Source: Distichodus sexfasciatus (Eukaryota; Chordata; Actinopteri; Characiformes; Distichodontidae). From it: DNA of 64,000 bases. A program made the position numbers and the translations under genes. The notes under the pieces were generated by a model that worked only from the letters and a program-made list of their open reading frames with translations, was not told the DNA's origin and made no database searches. The DNA lies in assembly GCA_032718565.1 (NCBI GenBank), contig JAVGVS010000450.1, forward strand, positions 150,819 to 214,818. Reading direction: 5' to 3'. Of this stretch, positions 34,143-47,100 are shown in pieces; the first letter of the stretch is position 1; every line of letters starts with the position of its first letter.

Positions 34143-37100
34143 CTGCGGGAGTGGGAGGAAGAGATGACGGATCCTTTTAAGTAAAGATTCTTTTGCACAT
34201 AACCCATGATTATTGTGAACGTGAGCGATTGTGTCATTGTCAACACACCACACCAAAGCACACAGTGCACCACTACGAAATGTGACCTCTGCATTTGACC
34301 CATCCGTGAAGGAGCAGTGCTTGGGGACGGTACCTTGCTCATGAGTACCTCAGTGGTAACTTTACCCAGGATTCGAACCTGCGACCTTCTGATCACGGGG
34401 CGAACACCCTACCGTTACTGCCCCTGTGTTCACTGCACTGCAGTTGTGTTCACTGTTTTTGGGAACACAGCACAAATGTGCACCTGCATCACCCCCACTT
34501 CCAAAGTCCTGTGGGCTGATTGTTTTCCATGTGATTTAATAAAAACATTCCCATATTATATATAAATCTTTAAGACACTCACCATTTGAGAAGTAGAGAG
34601 GAGAGAACAACAGAGACGGAGGAAGCGGCCATAGCAGCAGAAGCCATCCAGGGCTGCAACACCAAGCCTATAGGTAGAAACACACCTACAAACACAAACA
34701 ACGAGAATGTACCGTATGTGGCAAATGAAAACTCTATTCCATTACTCCTCATTCCATCAGTGAACAGCTATTTAAAATCACTTGGCGATTGTTAGGTAAC
34801 GTCTTAACAGATTAACCAAATTTTCAGTTTTACTTTACACTTCTGAGCAATTACAAAAATGCTCATTCATTTATTTTGTGCACGTCTTTGAGGCTTGTAC
34901 TTACCGGCTGCGATAGGAATTCCCACCAGATTGTAGATTAGTGCAAATACAAAGTTAATACGAATTCTTTTGACCGTCTTCTTGGACAGGTCGATGCTCC
35001 CGACAACATCAAGGAGATCATTCTGTGAGAAAAGCCACAAAGGAGAATAAATCACAGATGATACGCGCTACAAAAACACACAACAAAAACCAAAACTCAT
35101 ATCCTTTCCAACTGAATTGGACCATATTTAAAGGGGATATAGTGTTATAACTAGGGCTGGGTACCGAGGTTGGTACTTTTAAAGGTACCGACCGAATGAT
35201 GTCAGTACTTATTGGTTTTAGTGGCCTAGTGGTAGGACAATCGCCTTTGCAGGTTCAAATCCGTCCTCTGGCGTTACCAACACTGAGTCCCTGAGCAAGA
35301 CCCTTAACCCTAAGTTGCTCTCAGGGGGAACTGTCCCTAAAATTAGGAAAATGTAAGTTGCTCTGGATAAGAGCGTCTGCTAAATGCTGTAAATGTAAAT
35401 GTATTGGTTCACGTCAAATCAGAAGGTGCCAAATTTTGGTACATTCACACGCTGATAAAAGCCCTCTTCAGCGTCAGCCCTTTGCTCACCCGGATGAGCA
35501 CCACGTCTGCCGCTTCGATGGCCACGTCGGTGCCCGTGCCGATGGCAATGCCCACGTCTGCCATGGCCAGCGCTGGAGAGTCGTTCACCCCGTCGCCCAC
35601 CATGGCCACCCGCTTCCCCGCCTGCTGCAGCTGCTCCACCTTCGCAACCTTGTGGGAGGGCAGCACCTCTGCAAACACCTTCCTGATGCCGACCTGCAAA
35701 CACAAGCAGGAAACAAAAAACGTTACCCATTTGCCTTAAAATGAAAATATAAATGAGAGATAAGAAGAAAATTAGTGATTTGATAATAAAGAACTGGAAC
35801 TTGATCCTGTGTAAGAACTTTCACTCCTCACAGAAAGAAGCATGGCTAAAACATGTAAAAATGTTATTTGATTTCCAGTTTCGTGTTTGCATTTTCCAAA
35901 GCTCACAAATAAAACCGAGGCTTTAAAGACACAAATAGCAGAGTGAAGTCTGATAATGTAGTCTAACAGTCCTGAATCTACACAGAGCGAGACTAAGTGG
36001 CTGTACCTGAGCAGCAATGGCCCGAGCCGTCTTGCTGTTGTCCCCCGTCATCAGCACCACCTCCAGACCCATAGAGGTGAGAGTATGGACCGCCAGCTCC
36101 GCCTCCGGCTTCACCGTGTCCGCTATGGCAACCATGGCACACAGCACACCTGAGCGCAGGCAAAGACGCAAGTGAGAGAAGAGAACAATGGAGAGACACT
36201 AGCAAATTCTCTGGACAAACTACCAACATGTGTCTCTTTTAATCATGTCAGCAATCGATTTAATCTCAGTCAACACAGTCGTTAACAGATGTGCTCCTAG
36301 ATTTTGCACGTACCATCTACCGCCACTAGAACGGCCGTACGGCCTCGTCTCTCGTGTTCAGTCATGGTGTCGTCTACTTCAGGCCGGATGTGCAGGGCAT
36401 TGCGTCTCATCCACTCCCTGTTCCCAATCAGGACGGCGTATGAGGCTGACTGGAACACAGCTGAGTGACCAGAACACCAAAACATAAGGGTTTGCATCAG
36501 TTTGCACAAGTGTGTTAGTTTGGCTTATTTAACTGTTAAAAAGACAATTAACTGAAACTGACTCAAGTTCACCATTCAATATTTAAGAAACTTCAGAACT
36601 TCTCCAATAAGTTTGTCAGCAAAAGCTGATAGATAAGTAATGAATATAGAACAGGCATGCTTAAAGTGGTTCTGCAAACGATCACAAAAGTGAATCTGCA
36701 AGTGATTCTAAAAGTAATTCTGTAAATGATTCTCAAAAATGACTGTTATTCTGAAAATGACTCTCAACGTGATTCTGAAAATGATTCTCAAGGATGACTT
36801 GTGATTCTGAAAAATGACCCTCAAAGTGATTCTAAAAATGATTCTCAAAAATGACAAAGTGATTCTGAAAATGACCCTCAAAGTGATTCTGAAAATGATG
36901 CTCAAAAATGACTCAAAGTGATTCTGAAAATGACTCTCAACATGATTCTGAAAATGATTCTCAAGAATGACTCGTGATTCTGAAAAATGACCCTCAAAGC
37001 GATTCTGAAAATGATTCTCAAAAATGACTCAACCTGATTCTGAAAAATGACTCGCAAAGTGATTCTGAAAAAATGACTCTCAAAGTTATACTGAAAATGA

Positions 37101-40100
37101 CTCTCAAAGTGATACTGAAAATGATTCTCAAAAATGACTGTTATTCTGAAAATTACTCTCAACATGATTCCGAAAATGATTCTGAAAAATGACCCGCAAA
37201 GTGATTCTGAAAAATGACACTCAAAGTGATTCTGAAAATGATTCTCAAAAATGACCCGCAAAGTTATACCAAAAATGACTCTTAAAGTGATTCTGAAAAT
37301 GATTCTCAAAATGATTCCAAAAATTGACTATAAAGTGATACTGAAAATGACTCTCCAAATGATTCCCAAAAATGACTCTCAAATTGATTCTGAGAATCAC
37401 CTAAAGTGACTCAAATTTTACACTGAAATTTTACACTGTGTTTCTGCATTCAAGATGGGCCTTGTTTATATAAATTCACCTTTTATTACTCTCTGGTAAA
37501 TTCTCTGACATTAGCAGTACGTGGAGGTAAGTGGGACTCACTGAGCGGCTCCGGGTCCATGATGAGCGGGTGGTGTGTATTAGAGCTGGCTCGGGGGTCA
37601 CTGATCTGAATCAGAATTGCGTTGCGCTCGTTCTCTTCGCAGTCGCTATCCTCCCTCTTCAGCAGGTTGTCGGGGATGTTCACCTGGCACCGGATCCCAC
37701 AGCCTGGCACGGCCTGGAAATCCAGACAAGTGCCCAGTGTCTCTGTGCTCAGCTCCTGAGATCAGAAAAAGGAGAATAATTACATCCACATATATCATAT
37801 ATATATGTAATATTCTTCGTAGTATAGTAGTAAAGGTCAACTGCTTCCAAAACAAAGATTTCAAAGATTTTCAGATAAATCATGCGACTGGGCCAACCTG
37901 TTTACAGAAGCGAGTTATGGCGGCCCCTAGTGGATGCTCGCTGTTGTTCTCCGCCGTGCCCACGATCGCCAGCAGCTTGGTGCGAGGCATTCGGTTTCCC
38001 TCCACCAAATTCTTCACCTGAACCACTTGGGGGGCTCCATATGTGATGGTTCCAGTTTTGTCAAAAACCACAGACTGTATCTGTGAGAAAGAGGACACAT
38101 GTAGAATAAGCGCAGACCTCAAAACCAAAACACGTTTCAAATTTAAATTCAAAAGGTTGCTTTACTGCCAGCAGCAGCTTTACAGACGTACAAAGTGCGA
38201 TGAGACAACGTTATTCTCACCTTATGTGCCATCTCCAGAGGCTCCCCTCCTTTGATGAGGATTCCGTTCTGAGCCCCGACTCCGGTCCCCACCATCACTG
38301 CAGTGGGGGTGGCCAGCCCCAGGGAGCAGGGACACGCGATGCACAGCACCGTGATGGAGGCCTGGAAGGCAAAGCGAATGACGGCCTCCGCCTCAGACAC
38401 GCTCTTATCATAACCCTGTAGAAAAACAAGTTCACAGATCAATACAGCGGAGTTCACCAAGTTCCAAAGTGACGCTCTTTCTAGTGGTGTCCAACGCTCC
38501 CTGTCATTATTATTCAGGACTGGGCAAACAGGAAGCTGTCTTAGTGCAAAGCTCAGCAGCGCGAACAATTTAGATAATGAAGAACGTTTACATCATGAAG
38601 AATGTCATTTACACGTTTTTGCATTTACTTCTGCTTTTGTGCACCAAATCACAAAACCAGTGCAGTTTTTTCTTCACAACAAATTCCAATTAATGTCTCT
38701 GAAATGGTGTGGATATTCTCTGCACGCTTACTTCGTCCCGTCTCTGTTACAAGTGTTCTGTTCTGTTAAGACAGAAGGCTGTCTTAACGTCGTTAACGTG
38801 AGGATTTGTACTCGATGTTCAGGATATGTGACTCTGCACGGCAAAACCAGTCGCTTGTCGCAAATTTCCAAAATTGAGTTACGTTTTCATGAAAGGGCAT
38901 AAATCAAGCTTCAAAACGATACCTATATGGAATGAATGGGACGACATATGACTGAGATATCAACATTCAAAGGAGTCGGGTTTCTCCTGTCACGCCAAGT
39001 GAGAAACAGAGAAATCTGCCGTCGAAGTTGACTATCGCCGTAGCACTCACAGACGCTTGGTGCGGTCGCGGCTACGTTTGTATTTACGGTAGCCTACGCT
39101 GCATTCACAGCCACACGGATAGCCTACCTGCGTTAGGTTAACTGAACTCGGGAGACCAAGATGGATTCCGGAGAAATATCTTCACGCTAGTCAACCAGTG
39201 GATTTAGCGTAAATATTGAAGTAGAGCGGTCAAAACAGAAACTTCTAACATTCTGCTGGAATTGAATTCCTCACCTCAAGAAAGTCACATTTTAGAATGG
39301 AAAGGGTAAGTTTTTCAGCTTTGAGTTTTTCAACTTTGCAACAAGAGACTGGTTTTGCCGTGCAGTCACATACGGGCAATCTCATTCATGTTGCACTGAA
39401 ACTGTCTCAGGAAAATGTTTATCAGTAATGTTTATGTTGACTTCACACTGCTGCTGATCTGGCACACATTTAATGCCGGCCGACGGCTGCTACAATATTT
39501 AAACAATTTTGCACTGTTGCTACATATTTGCACAACATCTTTGTCTCTCTTTCTTGTTATTGTCTCTCATTCTAGTTTAAAGTTTACATTTATATTGTAC
39601 TTCTAGTTTAAAGTGTATATTTTGTATTCTATTTCTATATTTTATTGTGCCTTATTTGTTACTTGTACCTTGTTCTTTGCACGGTTAAAACTATGTCGTC
39701 TCGTCTCTGCTTACTCGTACAATATATAGTAGAGATGACAAGTTTGACTTTGACTTTAGAATGGCATTACTTCAGGAACCGTGTGTCTACTGGCGTGTCC
39801 CATATTTGGCTGAACAACTTGAGATTAGTTCTGCTTTTCGAAAAAAAAAAAAAAATTCAATTCTGTGCAGGGTCTGAAAAACCTTCAACCGGTCTGTGCA
39901 GCTTCGCCTGCGAGTTACAGGGAGCAGTGGTAAAGAAACAGATTTACTCATTCCACTAACTCATCTAGATACTCAAACGGCTAAATCTCCAGCTCCTACA
40001 GACAGAAAAGTGAGCATTAAGAACGGCAGCACTCACAGGGAAGTATTCCTCCACCAGACGGAAGTCAACAAAACCTATAATGATCCAGGCGACGAGCGTG

Positions 40101-41127
40101 ACGACGGAGATGACGACGATAAAGGGCACGAAGTAGCCGCTGATCTTATCTGCAAACTGCTGAATAGGAGCCTGGGAGAGAGAGAGGGAGATTCAACATA
40201 AACAGCTGATTCTATAAGCACAGAAGTTACAGAAAACATTACCAATAAATAGAAGAGTCCTGCCATAATCAGCATCTCAAGATGTATGTGGAGAGAGGGA
40301 TTATCTGTCATCGTGAACACAGCACAGCACCACCGCCTAATGTGACCTCTGCATTTGACCTATCCGTGATGGAGCAGTGGACAGCTATAGTGCAGGGCTT
40401 GGGGACGGTAAGTTGCTCATGAGTATCTCAGTGGCACTCACACACGCACTCACACACGCACTCACACACGCACTCACTCACTCACGCACTCGCTCACGCA
40501 CTCACTCACGCACTCACTCACGCACTCACTCGCTCACGCACTCACTCGCTCACGCACGCACACTCACACGCACTCACACACGCACTCACACACGCACTCA
40601 CACACGCACTCACACACGCACTCACACACGCACTCACACACGCACTCACACACGCACTCACTCCACGCACTCCTCACTCCTCACGCACTCACTCCACACT
40701 CCTTTACGCACTCACTCCTGCCTCCTCACCACGCCACCTCACGCACTCACTCACGCCTCCCCCACGCACTCACGCACTCACCGCCTCACACGCACTCCCT
40801 CACTCCACGCACACACGCACACACACCCACTCACACCCTCACACCCACTCCACACCCCTCACACACACACCCACTCACACACCCCTCCACACACACACAC
40901 CACACACTCTCACTCACACACTCACACGCGCCCACACACACACACACCACACACTCTCACCCACACCACATACCTCTCTACCTTGCCTTTGTGGCATACT
41001 TGTGGCCTGCGCAGCGCTTCCATAGCCGCTGCCCCAGCCTTTGCAGCGCCTGCTCACGCGCTCACGCGCTCACGCACTACGCTTGCAGCGCCTGCAACAC
41101 CTGCCTTTTACTCACACCACACACACT

Positions 41128-41164
<37 letters not shown>

Positions 41165-44100
41165 ACACACACACACCTCACACTCACACACACACACTCA
41201 CACACACACTCACACACACACTCACACACACTCCCACACACACACACACACTCACACACACCTCCACACACACACACTCACACACACACTCACACACACC
41301 TCTCTTTACCTCTCACACACACACTCACACACACACTCTACACACTCTCACACACACACTCTCACACACACTCTCACACACACACACTCACACATCTCAC
41401 ACACACACTCACACACTCACACACACTCTCTCCACACACACTCTCACACACTCTCTCACACACTCTCTCACACACTCTCTCCACTCCTCTCACACACTCT
41501 CTCCACACACTCTCTCACACACACTCTCTCCACACACTCTCTCACACTCTCTCACACACACTCTCTCCCACCTCCACTCTCTCACACTCTCACTCTCACA
41601 CACCTCTCACCCCCTCTCCCCCACACTCTCCCCACACCTCTCCCCACTCCCCCCTCTCCCACACACCTCTCACACACACTCTACCCCCACCTCTCACACA
41701 CACTCTCACACACACACTCACACACACACTCCCCACACACTCACACACACTCTCCCACACACACACCACACACACACACACACTCTCACACCTCTCCCCC
41801 ACACACACTCCCACACACACTCTCACCCCCCTCCCCCCACTCTCTCCCCCTCTCTCCCCTCTCTCCCCCCTCTCCCACACACTCTCCCCACACTCTCACA
41901 CACTCTCCCCCCTCCCCACACCTCTCCCCCTCTCTCACACTCTCTCACACACACACACTCTCCACACACACACACTCTCACACACCACACACACACACAT
42001 CCTTGTACTTATATAGTAGTGAGGACCTCCAGTGACTTCTATATTACTGTATGTAAATAATACTACACCCAGCCCTAAACATAACCCTGGTTAAAAACTC
42101 AATTTGGTTCTCACTAAGTAGCAAGTACAAGAACACACACACTCACACACACACACACACACTGTATATGCACATGGTCCCTGAGATACAATGGTTCAGC
42201 TTGTGATTTTTCTCTCTTGGTAAACGGTAAAGGCAGCAGTGTATGCGATACGTTGGGACGCTGCTGGGTTGTATGCAGAGTTCAGTTGTCTCGGTATAAG
42301 AACGCATACGTTTTACAGTGTTTTTGGAGTTTCAAAGCCAAATCTAGGTGAAAATGCAAGTCATCCAGACGCCCAAGCCTCCCGCTGGCAGCCACGTCTC
42401 GACCTACGATATTTGCAAGTTACGATGAGGTTATCAGAACGCATCTCCATCGCAAGCTGGGCACTAACTGTATATGTATGTATGTAGCCATAACTGCCGT
42501 TGTCTCTCTTAAATCCTTCTTACATTACATTTCCATTTCCACGCTAACGCACCTTGGAGGTCTGTGCCTCCTCCACCAGTTTGACGATCTGCGAGAGCGT
42601 TGTGTCCAGGCCCACGTGTGTGGCTTTAATCAGCAGAGAGCCGTTCTGGTTAATGGAGCCGGCGATCACCGTGCTGCCGGGCTTCTTCGTCACGGGCATG
42701 GCTTCTCCTGGGGTGGGGGAGACGGTCAGCGATCAAATTAGGGCTGGTGATTTCACCAAAATTTAATATCACAATTTAATTTACATTTAACTTGACCAAC
42801 GTGAGTTTTGTAGCTGTGGCATGAAAACAGGCCGAAGAGAAAGACTTTGATCAAAAACGCATTGAAGTGAATGGGGAAAGAACGAGGGATGATAAAAGCT
42901 AGAAAAAAGACGAGTGCGGGTGTATCCCATGTATTGTTAATGGGAGAAAACGAATGGGTTCCTGTGGGAAAAATAAACGACAGAAGACAATGATGAAAAA
43001 GACGAGTGCGGGTCGTGACGGCGACAGATATGCCAAGAAGCACGTGGACCCTCAAATCGCGTTAAAGTTGGTGGCTTTGTGAAGAACGGCAGCCGTGCAG
43101 TAAAGCGTCAAAATTTGAGCTCCACGTTAGGCCATGTCCACAGGTACACGGGTGTTTCTGAAAACGGAGGTTTGTCTATGCGCTTTGGCCTTTCGTCCAC
43201 ACGCAAACGGCATTTTGGGTCAGCGAAAACGGAGGTTTTTTGCGTTTAGGTGTGGACAAGAAAAACGAAGATTTTGACAAACGGACCGTTTCGCGTCACA
43301 CTGTGCGCCGCTCATATGACGTCACAGTGTGCGCCGTGTCTACATTAGGTTTTCACTTACAATGAAAGGCATGCTTTTGACAGCGTTTTTTGCGACTGCG
43401 TGTGTACGGAGATATTTTTGGAAACGTACTCGCGTGGACGCGATTTTTTAGAAGAAATTAAAATGGAAAATCTCCGTTTTCAGAAATACCCCTGTACGTG
43501 CGGACATGGCCTAAGTCTATGGGGGGAAAAAAAGGCGGACGGAAAAAATGGACAGAATTCACGAACGAGTGCATGCATCAAAAATACAAAACTGTAGGAG
43601 CAGTAGTGGTCAGAAAAAGTGTGTGTGATAAAAATCGGATAACAATATGCGACTGCTCACCACAGTAACGTAATAATAAGAGACTCTCAAGCTCAAAAAT
43701 TCACATTCATCACATAAAGCACATGTCTTAACCTGTGATGAGCGACTCATCTGCCATGGAGTGTCCTTCAATCACCCTCCCGTCCACAGGAAACTTGCCC
43801 CCAGGAACCACCTTCACTATATCGCCCCTCTGCACCAGCTCCACATCCACCTGCTCCTCACTGCGACACCGAGACAGAGAGAGACAGAAAATGATGAGCC
43901 ACTCAGCCAAAGCAGGTGGAATCTGTTTATGGTACAGCACGTTAAATCCTGCAGTAACATCCATTTATGATCAGAATAAGATTGTATTAGACATTAAAAT
44001 CATTGACAAATGATAAACTTGATGGTGTGCAGAGGGAGTTGTGACCAGTCCTGATCGTTAAGGGAAAAACATTTCAAGAGAGAGCTTTTATAAGACTGGA

Positions 44101-47100
44101 TGTGTAGAAGGCACTAGAAGGTAGAGATGTCACCGATCCGATACGTGGATCAGATATCGGTCCGATAACGACTCAAACAGCAGGATCGGGTATCGGTGAC
44201 TTTGGCTACGTTCACACTGCCATGCTGAACTGACTCAAATCTGATTTTTTGCCTTAATGTGACACAGATCTGATCTTTTCAGGGCTGTGTGGACACGCAA
44301 ATCTGATCTTTTCAAATCGGATTTGTGTCACTTTCATATGTGGTACTAAATCGCATACGTATCCGATTCGCGGCCATGCGTCCTGAACGTGAACGCTCAG
44401 ATCGGAATTCGTGTGGCTTTTTGCTTATACGCATGCGCTGACATCATCAGCCTGCACCGGCAGCGCGGGAAGGTAAAAATGGAGGAGAGCTGCGATAACA
44501 GTCAGTGGAAGGATGGAGAAGTTGGGGATTTAATTGACTTTTTTTCTCCTTTTCGACCTGCTCATGTACAGCTGAGTCACTGTTTGTCGTCCTCCAGAGC
44601 AAAGTGCGATACGTGCGTGAGCTACTAACGCCTCCATTTTTAATGCCGTGAGTCGTCACACAGATTTGACGTTTTCTGTTGTTGGTGACGCAGTTGACCC
44701 GTGTAAAAATGTATCAATGTGCGCATGCGTGACGTTTCGGAGGACCGATGCGTTCACGTTACAGTCAGATACAGGTCACTTGTAGTTATGAATGTGAAGC
44801 GTCAAGATAGACAAATCCCATCTGAGCAAAAAATCAGAATTGAACGATGTGGCTGGCAGTGTGAACGTAGCCATTGGGTCGATCTGTAAATGTGCGCACG
44901 CTCAGTTGGTTCAGCATGTGACGTGTTACTGCGGTAAAGCTGGTTTATTGTTCAACATTCACACTAATTCCTACATATTGATATGACAATGAGCAGAACA
45001 AGCAACGCAACACACTACAAGCCCAAAAGCACATCACACCATTATACTGTTTCATTTCCTTAACAACACCAGCTCTCACTCACAACCTCTGTGTTCCTGA
45101 TGCTTTTAGCGCCGCAGGATTAGGGAGCGTCACTAAATTACACAACTGTGTTCAAAGGAATCATGTTTGAGATGTTATTTTAATCATAAATCATTTAGCA
45201 TATACATATGGCTGTGTAAATATTACATTGTTTTAGGAAAACTGTATTTAACTCAAGTATTTCCTTAAGCAGAACAGAATAATCTCAGTCACGTGTTCAG
45301 ACATTTTTTAAAGCATTATTTTCTGTTTGTAAAAGACCCAGAGACTGTATTGGATTTGTATCGTATCGACAAATATACAAATTTACAATATCGGTATCGG
45401 ACATTAAAAAGTGGTATCGTGCCATGTCTACACACTTATGAGGAGGCATGGTAGCAGTCGGTGTGTCTTGTAGTGGTGCTACATCCAGCTTTTCCCTAAT
45501 TTCTGTGCGATAAGACGAAATATATCAGAATTAAAATGTCTATCGTTTCATATTATACTCCATTGTTTATTTCATGGTGTGGAAAAATACACTGTTTACA
45601 GCAATATTTATTCATGGTTTGGATGAGGGTTTGCAGTAGTCACCACAGCAACACGCGGATGTAGGCACAGAGAACACTATGGTGTTAAATTTGTGCCTAA
45701 ATTCCGAGTATGCAGTCGAACTTTCACAAGCAAAACCTTGTGTCCGTGCGCGCAACTCAGCCTAAACGCACATTGTAAACACTCTGCGCGCTCGCACTCA
45801 GATATATGGAACGCCAAAGGTGCCACAAATTGCCTTAAAGGCATCTTACTAGAGCACGCATAAAAAGTGTGCCATTTTAGAGCCATTTTACTGTGTGAAA
45901 AGCGACGTTTGAACGCCGCAAAAAGTGCCTAAAGATTAGCCTGCAGCGAAAGACTGTGTTTTTAACAAATAAAGCAGCGTAAAAATTGGCGATTACTGAC
46001 AATTGCGTAAAATTATAAGCACATTGTGGCACCTCCGGCGTTCCACGTGAGCGTTTAGAGTGCGTGTGTAGGCAGAGTTGAGCGTGCACAGACACGAAAC
46101 TTTGCTTGGGAAAGTTCCTCTGAATTTCCACCACATGGTGATATATATCGTTATCGGGATATGACATGACTTTATAATCGGGATATGAGATTTTGAACAT
46201 CACGCACAGCGTTAACTACTTGATCGGGCACAAGTCCCTGTTTGATTGTTCGAGCGTGAACGCTATAACGCCACGATCAAGCTCACCAACTTGCACCGAA
46301 TAACTAGCCTGCTAAATATCTGAGCCCGGTCACTACCGAGCTGCAGCCGATGAGAATGTATCATACTATTTTTAGCTCATCGGCGTCTCATCTTGGAGCT
46401 GACAAAATGTTGCCGATAAGCATTTTGTCACCCATTTTTTGTTAGAATATTTAGATTTAATGTTTTGTAGGAGTCGTATCTGTACTGTAGAATCCCTAAG
46501 ACTACAAAGATACTTTACGTGGCGTTGCGTGACGGTCAAAAAACTGTAGCGCTCCGGAGCTCTTAGCTCCATCACATTCAATGTGAAACTAGTTCTATTA
46601 CGTTCTTACATCATACGTAACTTCAGATTACGACACGTAAGGCACATATTACTTCTATTGTTACATAGTAGTACATTTAACATGCATACGTATTGATAAA
46701 ATTCTATTACGTAGCACTGTACATGGAAAGTTATGGAAGATTCCAGAAACATTTCTCTACTTTCTACTGTAAACAACTACAAAACGTTAAATCTAAATAT
46801 TCACACATTCATACGCATCTGTACTGTAGAACGAATCCGACCTGGCGTGGAAGAAGGTGAAAACGATGACGCACCTTAACACAGTGAGATTGTCTGAACT
46901 CAGGGTGATGACAGTGGCCTCGGTTGCCTGTAGGGACATCAGCTTGGACAGAGCCTCTGAGGTTTTACTCTGGGACAAAATGAGTAACACATACATTGTA
47001 TACAATATTAATACAACACCATATTGCACAATATTAAACAACGCAATACACTGTAAACTCAAAAGGGAAAACATTGTGACTTCCTGTAAACGCTTTAAAA

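Noticed and set aside
34143..34396. Upstream extension of the atp7a last exon frame
   Set aside because: It reads through a SINE and intron; splicing at 34142 joins in phase with exon 22 and gives the expected sequence.
34586..34795. Plus-strand frame over atp7a exon 22
   Set aside because: Antisense shadow of the exon encoding TM8.
35358..35744. Several plus and minus frames over atp7a exon 20
   Set aside because: Shadows; only the minus frame with GDGVNDSPAL is real.
36902..37309. 135-residue frame of FRITLRVIF repeats
   Set aside because: Translation of the tandem array in atp7a intron 17.
40377..42035. Very long plus-strand frames rich in His, Thr and Ser
   Set aside because: They are translations of the CACACGCACT/CTC simple repeat in three frames at once; no conserved domain or splice structure.
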